Part shown: positions 32,991-41,234 of the stretch, in pieces
How positions within the stretch are numbered: the first letter of the stretch is position 1
How the letters are laid out: the number at the start of each line of letters is the position of its first letter
Source of the DNA: Methylohalobius sp964654415
GTDB lineage: Bacteria; Pseudomonadota; Gammaproteobacteria; Methylococcales; Methylothermaceae
Direction: 5' to 3'
Length of the DNA: 64,000 nt
NCBI GenBank assembly: GCA_964654415.1
Contig: CAZZIP010000007.1
Span: forward strand, 78,885-142,884
Translations under genes and position numbers: made by a program
Notes under the pieces: model-generated
The model's database searches: none
The model's input: the letters and a program-made list of their open reading frames with translations, nothing else
Told to the model about the DNA's origin: nothing

Positions 32991-33821
32991 ATGCAAAAAC
33001 AAATTTTTCGCCTTTATCCCCCGCCGTTTGCGGAAGTGCCGCTTAAGGGGTTATATCTTAGCCAGCGCCTTTTCGAGCTGGGGACGCCTGGGCGTCCGTT
33101 CGTGTATGCCAATTTTCTCGCCAGCCTCGATGGCCGCATCGCCTTGGAGGATATTTATACTGGTCAGACCTATCTACCCAAGAGTCTGACAACGCCGGCG
33201 GATTTCCGCCTGTTTCTGGAGCTTGAGGCTCAAGCCGACTGTTTGATCACGCACGGTGGATACCTACGCGCCTTGGCCGAAGGCAGGTTGGGCAATGTGC
33301 TCCAGATCGGTGCTCATCCCGTAGGCGGGGACCTGGTCGAATGGCGAAGCTCTGTAGGACTTGCGCCTCAGCCGGCGATCGCGATCGCCAGTGCCAGCCT
33401 GGATTTCGTCATCCCTGACTCGGTCCGTACCCATCTCCAGCCAGTATACATCTTCACCGGTGAAGGCGCCGACCCCAGCCGAGTCGAAGCTTGGCGCAAG
33501 GAGGGTTATCCGGTAATCTTTGCTGGTTCCGGACAGACGGTGCAAGGCCAGCGGTTGATTCCGATTTTAGGACGATTGGGCTATCGTAGCCTCTACTTGA
33601 TCGCTGGTCCGGCGATGCTCGACACGGTGGTTCGAGGGGGCTACCTCAATCGGCTGTATCAGACCATCACCCATCAGCTCATGGGTGGAGAGGCATTCCG
33701 GACGATGGTGCCGGGGCCGGAATTGGGACCGATCGGTCATCTGCGTTTGCGCTCTCTCTACTATGATCCGGCCGGTCCCGGCGGAGCAGGGCAATGGTTC
33801 GCCCAGTTTGACAATCAGTAA
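32991..33821 (+). CDS. RibD C-terminal/dihydrofolate-reductase-like protein, possibly dihydromethanopterin reductase
   Basis: The 276-aa product resembles the pyrimidine-reductase half of RibD: RPFVYANFLASLDGRIAL near residue 35, DFRLFLELEAQADCLITHGGYLRALAEGRLGN, and GYRSLYLIAGPAMLDTVVRGGYLNRLYQTITHQLMGG. No deaminase domain is present, and riboflavin synthesis genes are absent nearby. Divergence from two mtdB-like genes suggests reduction of a pterin such as dihydromethanopterin, but this is inference. ATG 32991 is preferred over TTG 32982. Confidence 0.75.
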   Translation: MQKQIFRLYPPPFAEVPLKGLYLSQRLFELGTPGRPFVYANFLASLDGRIALEDIYTGQTYLPKSLTTPADFRLFLELEAQADCLITHGGYLRALAEGRLGNVLQIGAHPVGGDLVEWRSSVGLAPQPAIAIASASLDFVIPDSVRTHLQPVYIFTGEGADPSRVEAWRKEGYPVIFAGSGQTVQGQRLIPILGRLGYRSLYLIAGPAMLDTVVRGGYLNRLYQTITHQLMGGEAFRTMVPGPELGPIGHLRLRSLYYDPAGPGGAGQWFAQFDNQ

Positions 33822-34354
33822 CGACTCGCTTCTTGTTCTGCGAGGCGAGCGCCTGCGATGTCTCCGTTGATCCGTCTGGCTTCGGCGATCAACTGCCAGT
33901 TGCGGCGTGAGATTTCCCGGTCTCCGCGCGCTAAGCTTAAGGATTTCTTAGCCAGTTCTTCCGCTAGCCTAGGCTGATGCTGCTCCAGACGGATTTTGGC
34001 CAAGGCGTGCCAAAGCTCAGCGTTCTGCGGCTGGATCCTAAGGGCACGCTCGATTTGCGCGACGGCCTGTTCCAGGTTCCCCTGGCGACGCTCGATCTCA
34101 GCCTGGCGGATCAACGCGACGACTGCAGGCGGAGTCGATTCTGCAGCCGGTTGTGGGGGAGGCGGAGGAGGGGAATAAGGGCGCGCCTTTGGAGGGGGCG
34201 GCGTTTCCGGGAGCGGGTAGGATTTGGCTACAGGAGGGGGTAACCGTTTGGCTGGAGCAGGGGTGACTGGCCTTCGCGGGGTCGGTGCCAAGGGAGCCAC
34301 GGTACAGGCGCTTTGGAACACAGCCAAAATGGCAAGAACAAGCAGCTTTCTCAT
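33815..34354 (-). CDS. TPR-containing lipoprotein with proline-rich linker
   Basis: The 179-aa product has a lipobox (LAVFQSAC, Cys17), a proline-rich linker (about 22-75, with repeated PPPP) that could cross the periplasm or peptidoglycan, and two or three TPR-like helical repeats from about 78 (VALIRQAEIERRQGNLEQAVAQIERALRIQPQNAELWHALAKI). Its 3' end overlaps the convergent RibD-like gene by 7 bp and its start overlaps the upstream membrane-protein gene by 4 bp. The role is unknown. Confidence 0.82.
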   Translation of the reverse strand: MRKLLVLAILAVFQSACTVAPLAPTPRRPVTPAPAKRLPPPVAKSYPLPETPPPPKARPYSPPPPPPQPAAESTPPAVVALIRQAEIERRQGNLEQAVAQIERALRIQPQNAELWHALAKIRLEQHQPRLAEELAKKSLSLARGDREISRRNWQLIAEARRINGDIAGARLAEQEASRY

Positions 34355-34797
34355 TGGGATTTAGATTGTGGTGGCGGGGCGGTTTGGATTTCACTCGGCA
34401 GCGGGTGTACTCGCTTGGTTTTGGGTCCGTAATACATGCCTTGTAGGGTCATGAATCCCATAAATAGAGCAGCGGCGACTGCCATAACCCAGAGCCGATC
34501 GAGCCGCGCGGTGCCGAACACCCAACTGGGATTGACTAACCCGACCAACAGAAACAGAATTGAAAACAGGATCGCAGCGTGCAGGGCGGCGATCGGAAGC
34601 GGGGAGCCGACTTTGAGGCTGTAACCGAAATAGCTTCCCATGAAGGCCAGCGACCCGATGACGAACATGTAAAACGGCTTGGGTTCCTGCATCCAGAACA
34701 GAAACCACTTGGGTCTTAAGACCCCTGCGATCACCAGCAACAGGGACAGGATCACGGCTGATTGCCATATCGTCAGGACGATATCGGTCGTTTCCAT
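34351..34797 (-). CDS. Small four-helix membrane protein
   Basis: The 148-aa protein has four predicted membrane helices at about 8-26, 42-60, 67-86 and 100-121, and a short polar C-terminal tail with PPPQSKSQ. I do not recognise the family. It overlaps the TPR lipoprotein gene by 4 bp, so the two are co-translated and may form an inner-membrane plus lipoprotein pair. Confidence 0.78.
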   Translation of the reverse strand: METTDIVLTIWQSAVILSLLLVIAGVLRPKWFLFWMQEPKPFYMFVIGSLAFMGSYFGYSLKVGSPLPIAALHAAILFSILFLLVGLVNPSWVFGTARLDRLWVMAVAAALFMGFMTLQGMYYGPKTKRVHPLPSEIQTAPPPQSKSQ

Positions 34798-34896
34798 AGG
34801 TTTTGCTTGTCAAGCGGCAGAAATCAAATAGTATGATACTCGGTCAGGGGCTTTTCGCCTAGCATAGATCAAGTCGTTTATTTGATGGGGGTTCTG

Positions 34897-35580
34897 ATGA
34901 ACCATCTCCAAGATCCCAGCGTCTCCCCAACCGTTCTGGCGCCGGTAACACCCGAGATCGAGCGTTATCTGTATCGTTTGCTGGAATCCCGTACCGCCGA
35001 CCTTATCTTAGAAGCCATGGAGTCGCGCGCCAAGGAACGCGCTTTCCCGATCGTCGGCCGCCTGGTGGGAATGTTTCTTAAACAAATGGCGCTGCTGATC
35101 GGCGCTCGGCGCGTCTTCGAATTCGGCAGCGGCTACGGGTATTCGGCCTGGTGGTTCGCCCAAGCGGTGGGGCCGCAAGGCGAGGTCTTCTGCACCGACA
35201 GCCGCTCCGAGAACCGCGACCTGGCGGAAGGCTACCTTGGCCGTGCCGGGCTTTGGGACAGAATCCGTTTCCAAGTCGGGTTGGCGCAGGAAGTCTTTAA
35301 GGCCACACCTGGGGAGTTCGACATTTGCTACAACGACGTGGATAAGGGCGATTACCCGGAAGTCTGGCGGTTGGCCCGCGGTCGGATTCGTCGTGGCGGA
35401 TTGTATATTGCCGACAACGCCTTGTGGTATGGCAGAGTGGCGGTGGAAAATCCCGTAGACATAGTTCCCGGCTGGACTGAGGCGATCCGGGAACACAACC
35501 GCCTAATCTTCAAGGACCCAGAATTTGAAGCCTTCATCAATCCGATCCGCGACGGGGTCTTAGTGGCGAGGAGGAAGTGA
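34897..35580 (+). CDS. Class I O-methyltransferase-like protein (caffeoyl-CoA OMT type)
   Basis: The 227-aa product shows a SAM-binding motif RRVFEFGSGYGYSAWWFAQAV near residue 71 and DICYNDVDKGDYPEVW, with a C-terminal FINPIRDGVLVARRK strand, typical of the caffeoyl-CoA/catechol O-methyltransferase family. I chose ATG 34897, preceded by GGGGG at good spacing, over the TTG at 34882. A poor promoter-like pair (TTGTCA at 34807, TATGAT at 34832, 19-bp spacer) lies upstream. Its stop overlaps the next start by 1 bp. Confidence 0.88.
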   Translation: MNHLQDPSVSPTVLAPVTPEIERYLYRLLESRTADLILEAMESRAKERAFPIVGRLVGMFLKQMALLIGARRVFEFGSGYGYSAWWFAQAVGPQGEVFCTDSRSENRDLAEGYLGRAGLWDRIRFQVGLAQEVFKATPGEFDICYNDVDKGDYPEVWRLARGRIRRGGLYIADNALWYGRVAVENPVDIVPGWTEAIREHNRLIFKDPEFEAFINPIRDGVLVARRK

Positions 35581-37040
35581 TGGTCGAGCTGAAAGATGCT
35601 TCTTTGCTACGCAGCCGTTGCTATCTCAACGGCCATTGGATCGGTTCGGACAGCGGCGCGTTCTTTCCGGTCTATGATCCAGCCACGGAGGAAGAAGTTG
35701 CCCGCGTGCCCGCCTTAGGGCTAGCTGAAACCCGCCGAGCCATCGAGGCCGCCGCTTGCGCTTTTCCTGCCTGGCGCAACTTAAGCGCTGGCGCACGCGC
35801 CGAGACCCTCAGGCGTTGGCACCGCTTGATCCTGGACTGCCGTGAAGACCTAGCGCGGATCATAACCTTAGAGAACGGCAAACCTTTGTCTGAATCGCGC
35901 GGTGAGGTGGATTACGGAGCAGGATTTGTGGAATGGTTTGCGGAAGAGGCGCTGCGCGTTTATGGGGACGTTATCCCATCGCCCTGGCCCGGGCGGCGGC
36001 TCCTGACCTTTAAACAACCGATTGGGGTGTGCGCGGCCATCACCCCTTGGAATTTCCCGCTCGCTATGATCACCCGCAAGTGTGCGGCGGCGCTGGCGGC
36101 CGGCTGCACCGTGGTGGTCAGACCCGCCTCGGAAACCCCGCTTACTGCCCTGGCACTGGCCGAATTAGCCGACCGCGCGGGAGTCCCTGCGGGGGCGTTC
36201 AACGTCGTCACCGGCGCGGCTGAAGTAGTTGGCAAAGAGCTCGCCACTCACCCTACTATCCGCAAACTCAGCTTCACCGGCTCGACGCCAGTGGGCAGAT
36301 TGCTCATGGAGCAGGCCGCCCCTACTTTGAAGCGTTTGTCTTTGGAGCTCGGAGGAAATGCCCCGTTCATCGTGTTTGCTGATGCCGACCTTGAGGCAGC
36401 GCTCGCCGGGGCGATCCTGGCCAAGTTTCGCAACGGCGGCCAAAGCTGCGTAGCGGCCAACCGCTTTTTGATCCAGGCAGGGATTTACGAGGAGTTTGCC
36501 ACCAAGCTAGCGCAGCGCATCGCTGCCCTGAAGGTGGGGTGCGGGTTTGACGAGGGGATCGAGGTGGGACCGTTGATCGGCGCTAAAGCTGTGGAGAAAG
36601 TCGAAGACCTCATCGCTGACGCCGTAGCGAAGGGTGCTGAAGTCATTACTGGGGGTGGCCGCCACCCGCGGGGAAATAATTTCTTCCAGCCGACGCTGCT
36701 TAAGAACGTGCGGCCGGATATGCGGCTATTTGCGGAAGAAATCTTCGGTCCGGTAGCAGCCCTGACGGTATTTACCGACGAGGCTGAGGCGATTTCGCTC
36801 GCCAACGCAACCGAATACGGGCTAGCCGCCTATTTTTATACCCAAGATCTCAACCGCGCCTTTCGCGTCGCCGAGGCGCTCGAATGCGGCATGGTCGGGG
36901 TCAACGTCGGGCGAGTATCCACGCCGCTTGCACCTTTCGGTGGGATCAAACAATCCGGCTTTGGCCGCGAGGGATCGAAATATGGGATAGAAGAGTATCT
37001 GGAAGTCAAATACGTTTGTCTTGGGATAGGCGAGCATTAG
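35580..37040 (+). CDS. gabD: NAD(P)-dependent succinate-semialdehyde-type aldehyde dehydrogenase
   Basis: The 486-aa enzyme has the aldehyde-dehydrogenase layout: CAAITPWNFPLAMITRK cofactor segment, FTGSTPVGRLLMEQAAPTLKR, ELGGNAPFIVFADADL with the general-base Glu, and the catalytic Cys in FRNGGQSCVAANRF. The C-terminal GGIKQSGFGREGSKYGIEEYLEVKYVC is typical of GabD. Start at ATG 35580 (GGAGGAAG upstream). There is no GABA transaminase nearby, so its substrate could be another semialdehyde. Confidence 0.9.
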   Translation: MVELKDASLLRSRCYLNGHWIGSDSGAFFPVYDPATEEEVARVPALGLAETRRAIEAAACAFPAWRNLSAGARAETLRRWHRLILDCREDLARIITLENGKPLSESRGEVDYGAGFVEWFAEEALRVYGDVIPSPWPGRRLLTFKQPIGVCAAITPWNFPLAMITRKCAAALAAGCTVVVRPASETPLTALALAELADRAGVPAGAFNVVTGAAEVVGKELATHPTIRKLSFTGSTPVGRLLMEQAAPTLKRLSLELGGNAPFIVFADADLEAALAGAILAKFRNGGQSCVAANRFLIQAGIYEEFATKLAQRIAALKVGCGFDEGIEVGPLIGAKAVEKVEDLIADAVAKGAEVITGGGRHPRGNNFFQPTLLKNVRPDMRLFAEEIFGPVAALTVFTDEAEAISLANATEYGLAAYFYTQDLNRAFRVAEALECGMVGVNVGRVSTPLAPFGGIKQSGFGREGSKYGIEEYLEVKYVCLGIGEH

Positions 37041-37143
37041 CCGTGTTCACCTTATCCACCCAGCGCGGGAGGATGAGCCCTGGCAGTGTGGACCCGGTGA
37101 AACCTTGTGGCTCGAATCGGTAGGTCGAAATTGACTGCGGACG

Positions 37144-37560
37144 TCATTGGCAGCTGAGCAATTCCTCGAGGCGCTGTGCTAGTAGGGGCCAAGGATCGGC
37201 CACCTCCGGTACCGCTGGCGAACGCTTAGGGGGAGCCCAGATGGCCTCGGGAAAGGTAGGATCCTGCGGCCAGCGCGGAATGACGTGCCAATGGAGGTGG
37301 GGGACTTGGTTGCCAAGGCTGGCGAGGTTGATTTTTACCGGTTTCAGCGTGTCGCGCACCGCCCGTTCTACGGCAAACACTACCCGCATCAGGTGATGCC
37401 TTGCGTTTTCCGAAAGATCGCCCATTTCCGCCACGTGGGCGTTGAGGATGACCCGGCAGTAGCCAGGATAGCCGGGCATCTCCACGCCGATGACCCGACA
37501 GAAGGAATCCTGCCACAGAATCAAGTCGGCCTCCGAGCAACACAGGGGACAAGCGCTCAT
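37144..37560 (-). CDS. HIT-family hydrolase
   Basis: The 138-aa protein has the histidine-triad signature in HLHWHVIPRW near residue 90, where a nucleotidyl intermediate forms, and an N-terminal Cys pair (CPLCC). Such enzymes cleave dinucleoside polyphosphates or AMP derivatives. ATG 37560 overlaps the rdgB stop by 4 bp. The 103-bp gap on the gabD side holds no obvious terminator. Confidence 0.9.
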   Translation of the reverse strand: MSACPLCCSEADLILWQDSFCRVIGVEMPGYPGYCRVILNAHVAEMGDLSENARHHLMRVVFAVERAVRDTLKPVKINLASLGNQVPHLHWHVIPRWPQDPTFPEAIWAPPKRSPAVPEVADPWPLLAQRLEELLSCQ

Positions 37561-38144
37561 TTCGGCCACAGCGCAAGCAGTTTGCGCAGGGCCTGGCCGC
37601 GGTGGCTCAAGGCATTTTTTTCCTGCGGCGCAAGTTCGGCGGCGGTGCGACCCAGTTCGGGGAGGTAGAACACCGGATCGTAGCCAAATCCTCCTTCCCC
37701 GCGCGGTTCTTTGGCGATGACTCCTTCCCAGCTACCTTCGGCGATGATGGGGCTGGGATCGAGCGCGTGGCGCACAAACACCAGCACGCAGCGGAAGCGG
37801 GCGCGCCGTTCTTCCTCGCCGAAGTCGGCCAGGGCTTCGAGCAGTTTGGCGTTGTTGGCCGCGTCGCTGGCCCCGGGGCCAGCGTAGCGCGCCGAGTAAA
37901 CACCTGGAGCGCCGCCCAACGCCTCTACCTCCAGGCCGGAGTCATCGGCGAGCGCCGGAAGACCGGTAAAGCGAGCGGCGTTTCTGGCCTTGAGCAGGGC
38001 GTTTTCGACAAAGGTAGGAGCCGTCTCTTCGATCTCCGCAACCGCAAACGCGCTCTGGGGCAGAACGCGCACGCGATGAGAAGCAAGGAGCGCCTGTATT
38101 TCCCGCAGCTTGCCGCGGTTGCCGCTGGCCAGGACTACCCGCAT
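37557..38144 (-). CDS. rdgB: XTP/dITP diphosphatase (Ham1/RdgB)
   Basis: Removes non-canonical purine nucleotides such as dITP and XTP from the pool. The 195-aa protein starts with VVLASGNRGKLREI, has FVENALLKARNAARFTGLPALADDSGLEVEALGGAPGVYSARYAG, and the C-terminal EGGFGYDPVFYLPELGRTAAEL and KNALSHRGQAL. Sits between rph and the HIT gene in the common order. Confidence 0.97.
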   Translation of the reverse strand: MRVVLASGNRGKLREIQALLASHRVRVLPQSAFAVAEIEETAPTFVENALLKARNAARFTGLPALADDSGLEVEALGGAPGVYSARYAGPGASDAANNAKLLEALADFGEEERRARFRCVLVFVRHALDPSPIIAEGSWEGVIAKEPRGEGGFGYDPVFYLPELGRTAAELAPQEKNALSHRGQALRKLLALWPK

Positions 38145-38148
38145 CAGG

Positions 38149-38877
38149 CTATTCCATCCCTGCCAGCACCAGGGCCTGGCGTTGGTGTTCTAAGAGCTCG
38201 GCGATGCCTTTGTCGGCCAAGTCCAGCATGGCGCCAAGCTCCTGGCGGTGGAACGGGTGCCCCTCGGCGGTTCCTTGGATTTCGATGTAGGCGCCTTCAG
38301 CGTTCATAACCACGTTCATGTCAGTTTCGGCTTCGCAGTCCTCCTGATAGTCCAGGTCCAGGATCGGCACGCCGCGATAGATTCCGACCGATACCGAGGC
38401 GATCTGACCGCAGAGCGGGTTTTTGTTCAGCTTGCGTTCCTCGAGCAGTTTTTCCACTGCCAGCGCTAAGGCGACGAAGCCGCCGGTGATCGAGGCGGTG
38501 CGGGTGCCGCCGTCAGCTTGGAGAACATCACAATCGATGACGATCGAACGCTCCCCAAGCGCCTTGAGATTTACCGCAGCGCGCAAGGAACGGCCAATCA
38601 GCCTTTGAATTTCCATGGTCCGGCCACCTTGGCGGCCAGAGGCGGCCTCGCGGCTGGTGCGCTCGTGGGTGGCGCGCGGCAGCATCCCGTATTCGGCCGT
38701 GACCCAGCCTTGGCCCTGGCCGCGCAGAAAGCTGGGCACCCGCTCGTCCACGCTGGCAGTACATAGCACGCGAGTGTCGCCGAATTCCACCAACACCGAG
38801 CCTTCGGCGTGCTTGGTGTAATGGCAGGTGAATCGGATTGGTCGCAGTTCGTCGGGTCGTCGGCCGCTGGGTCGCAT
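38149..38877 (-). CDS. rph: Ribonuclease PH
   Basis: Phosphorolytic 3'-5' exoribonuclease that trims tRNA and other RNA precursors. I set the start at ATG 38877 (MRPSGRRPDELRPI), with AAGGA upstream, giving 242 aa as usual. It has ASVDERVPSFLRGQGQGWVTAEYGMLPRATHERTSREA and DCDVLQADGGTRTASITGG. The active phosphate-binding residues lie in the latter region. There is no sign of the frameshift known from some E. coli K-12 strains. Confidence 0.97.
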   Translation of the reverse strand: MRPSGRRPDELRPIRFTCHYTKHAEGSVLVEFGDTRVLCTASVDERVPSFLRGQGQGWVTAEYGMLPRATHERTSREAASGRQGGRTMEIQRLIGRSLRAAVNLKALGERSIVIDCDVLQADGGTRTASITGGFVALALAVEKLLEERKLNKNPLCGQIASVSVGIYRGVPILDLDYQEDCEAETDMNVVMNAEGAYIEIQGTAEGHPFHRQELGAMLDLADKGIAELLEHQRQALVLAGME

Positions 38878-38917
38878 GGTTAGTGTTCCTTTAAAAAGTT
38901 TAATTATACCGCGAAAA

Positions 38918-39655
38918 TCAAAGTGCAAACTCGGCCAGGAAAGGCAGATGATCGGACGCCATCCGGCAAATCGCAGTTGCAGCTACCTCTGCTCGGATCA
39001 CTTTAAAATGGGGGCTGACGAAGATGTGGTCCAGGCGCACCACGGGAAAGCGGCTAGGGAAGGTCCCGCGCAGATGGCGCTGGCGGGCAGCTATGGCGGC
39101 ATCGTTCAGGTGATCCCGAAGGCGACGGCATAAACCGGAGGCGGCATGCGCATTGAAATCCCCACACAGGATCGTCGGGCCCAGGCAGACTGGGGCTTTA
39201 AGCCAGTCTGGGCCTAGAAGCGCCTTAAGCTGCAACTGCCGCTCGGCGGGAGAGAGACCAAAGTGGGTATTGAATACCTGAAGCTCCCTTCCCTGCCAGT
39301 CTACCGCTACCCACAGCACCCCGCGCGGCTCGAGGCGCCTGGCTCCAGGGAGAGGACCGGCCTTGATGAGGCGCATCGGCAAGCGGCTTAAAATAGCGTT
39401 GCCGTACTGCTCCTCAGCCACTTCGAAGGAAGGATGGAAGACGCAAGCCATGCTTAAGCTATGGGCGATTCGGTGGGCCTGGTCGAGGCAGCCACTGCGT
39501 GCCCGGTTGACGTCCACCTCCTGCAGAGCGACGATGTCCGGTTCGAGGGTGGCGATGACCTGGGCGACGCGCTCCGGCAGGCACTGCCCGTCGGTTCCCA
39601 AGCAGCTGTGGATGTTGTAAGTGACGACTCTTAAAGTGGCAGTCGAGTCACGCAT
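38918..39655 (-). CDS. Endonuclease/exonuclease/phosphatase (EEP) family protein
   Basis: The 245-aa product has EEP-fold motifs: LRVVTYNIHSCLG near residue 8, IVALQEVDVNRAR near 42, VFNTHFGLSP near 130, LCGDFNAH near 163 and RLDHIFVS with SDHLPFLAEF at the C-terminus. The metal-binding Glu and the general-base His are present. Family members hydrolyse phosphodiesters in nucleic acids or lipid headgroups. It is the last gene of the four-gene minus-strand cassette, overlapping the phosphatase-like gene by 8 bp, so a lipid or glycan phosphodiester is a reasonable alternative to DNA. Confidence 0.87.
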   Translation of the reverse strand: MRDSTATLRVVTYNIHSCLGTDGQCLPERVAQVIATLEPDIVALQEVDVNRARSGCLDQAHRIAHSLSMACVFHPSFEVAEEQYGNAILSRLPMRLIKAGPLPGARRLEPRGVLWVAVDWQGRELQVFNTHFGLSPAERQLQLKALLGPDWLKAPVCLGPTILCGDFNAHAASGLCRRLRDHLNDAAIAARQRHLRGTFPSRFPVVRLDHIFVSPHFKVIRAEVAATAICRMASDHLPFLAEFAL

Positions 39656-41234
39656 AGCCGAGGAAGCTAAGGGCAGCAGCGCGCAGGTCGAAGGTAGTCA
39701 GATACGGGCGATGGGCGTGGGGCAAAGAAGCTTCCTGAGGCAACAAGGCGAACGCCGAGGTTTCATTGGGACCGGATCCCGCATGAGCGCCGTTCTCGAT
39801 AGCAAAACTCAAAGGGGAAACCCCCTTGCGCCAACCGACCAGGACGAAATCGCCGGCATTCGGGTGCTGGCACAGTTTTACCCAATCGTTTCCTAGCTGA
39901 TCGAGGAACGGATGGTCGGCGCCGAACAGCTCTGCCGCCTGCTGCGGGAGCCAAAATTCCCCCTCCGCGGTCCAGCCGCACACCCCCTCGGCCGTGTTGG
40001 CCAGCACCATGGGTACCTGGACTTGCTCTACCAAGCCTTTTGCAATCCGTGTGCGTAAGCTTTCGTCCAAGGGACGATCCAGATAGAGATGACCTACGGG
40101 TCCCAAGGCGGCAAGCATAGGCTGCTCCTCGTCGCTTTTTTCATCCCCGTTCCAGATCGGAAATAGGCGCTGGATGAGGTGGCCGCCGAACCAACGGATG
40201 CGCTGGGTTTGGATACCCCGGCCCACGTCTGCCTGCAATCGGTCGGGCAGACCAAGTTCGGCGAACAGTTCTGCCACCGCCTCATCGAGGTGGCGTCCGT
40301 AGCGGTTAAAGTAGGGTGTCACCCGCTCTTGGCCGTGGTCGGAGTAAATCCAGACCTGATAACGGCGGCGCCGGGAGCGGCGCGCTGCGCGCCAGATGCG
40401 GGCAATGGCGGCGTCAATCCCCTTTAAAGTCCAATGCGCGAACTTAGAGTCGGGGCCGCGGCGGTGGGCCTGTTCGTCGTAGCCTAAAAAGTTCACGTAG
40501 ATCACCGGTAGCCCCCGGCTCGCGTCTAGGCTGGCGCCGATGACCGAAAGCTCGCGCAATAAAATGGAAATTCCGACTCGGGTGGGGATAAACTTGAGCT
40601 CCTTGAAAAAATCCTGACCCTGGATGATGCCGCGCACGCAGTCGGTCACCGCCAGCCCCAGCTCGACCAGCAATAGGGTGGCAAGGCGCACGAAGCTTGG
40701 CAGATGAAGTAGGACGAACAGCAAAAGCACCCACGACGGGGCCCCTCGTAAAGGCCTACCCCAGCCGAGGGCGGCGGGGCAGAAGTGGGGCTCTTGCGCT
40801 CCGCCGGTAAAATTGCCTACATACGCGCTGCCGCCTAACAGCAACGGGGGATGGCCGTGATTGGCGAGGTGCTCCTCGACTGCTCTGGCGGCTTCCGGTT
40901 CGTACATGCGTACCAATTCCCGGCAGGCGCGAAAACTGAAAGCCGGCACCACCGGATGGACGCCGTAGAACAGCGCACCCTGACACGCTGGAGTCGTGGT
41001 GGGAAGACCTGGGTAGTGGGGGTAGAGGCGAAAACCACGGCGGATCAAACGCCGCAGAAAAGGCATTCGCCTCCTTTCCATAGCGCGCTGCAGTTGAGGC
41101 AAAGAAAGCCCGTCGATCTGGATCAGGATCAACCCCGTTGTGGGTGGGCCTTGGAAGCAAGGTAAGCTTAGCCAGCGGATAAACCATTCGCTGCGGTTTA
41201 GCGCTTTGCGCAAGCGGCGCAGGAGGGTTAACAT
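39648..41234 (-). CDS. Alkaline-phosphatase-superfamily enzyme with membrane segment
   Basis: Starting at ATG 41234 (overlapping the stop of the GT4 gene by 1 bp), the product is 528 aa. It has the superfamily's metal and nucleophile residues: IQIDG (Asp41), LPTTTPACQ (candidate Thr nucleophile 79-81), GYDEQAH (Asp253 and His257), SDHGQ (Asp299, His300) and ENGAHAGSGPNE (His484). A hydrophobic segment lies at about 166-196. It resembles nucleotide pyrophosphatase/phosphodiesterase or sulfatase-like proteins. Context suggests a substrate in glycolipid or glycan metabolism. The frame extends upstream to 41348, inside the GT4 gene. Confidence 0.83.
   Translation of the reverse strand: MLTLLRRLRKALNRSEWFIRWLSLPCFQGPPTTGLILIQIDGLSLPQLQRAMERRRMPFLRRLIRRGFRLYPHYPGLPTTTPACQGALFYGVHPVVPAFSFRACRELVRMYEPEAARAVEEHLANHGHPPLLLGGSAYVGNFTGGAQEPHFCPAALGWGRPLRGAPSWVLLLFVLLHLPSFVRLATLLLVELGLAVTDCVRGIIQGQDFFKELKFIPTRVGISILLRELSVIGASLDASRGLPVIYVNFLGYDEQAHRRGPDSKFAHWTLKGIDAAIARIWRAARRSRRRRYQVWIYSDHGQERVTPYFNRYGRHLDEAVAELFAELGLPDRLQADVGRGIQTQRIRWFGGHLIQRLFPIWNGDEKSDEEQPMLAALGPVGHLYLDRPLDESLRTRIAKGLVEQVQVPMVLANTAEGVCGWTAEGEFWLPQQAAELFGADHPFLDQLGNDWVKLCQHPNAGDFVLVGWRKGVSPLSFAIENGAHAGSGPNETSAFALLPQEASLPHAHRPYLTTFDLRAAALSFLGYA

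Noticed and set aside
37041..37143. Terminator between gabD and the HIT gene
   Set aside because: No stem followed by a T run was visible in this 103-bp gap.
40094..41038. Several overlapping frames inside the phosphatase-like gene
   Set aside because: They are shadows of the real minus-strand gene with no ribosome sites or family resemblance.
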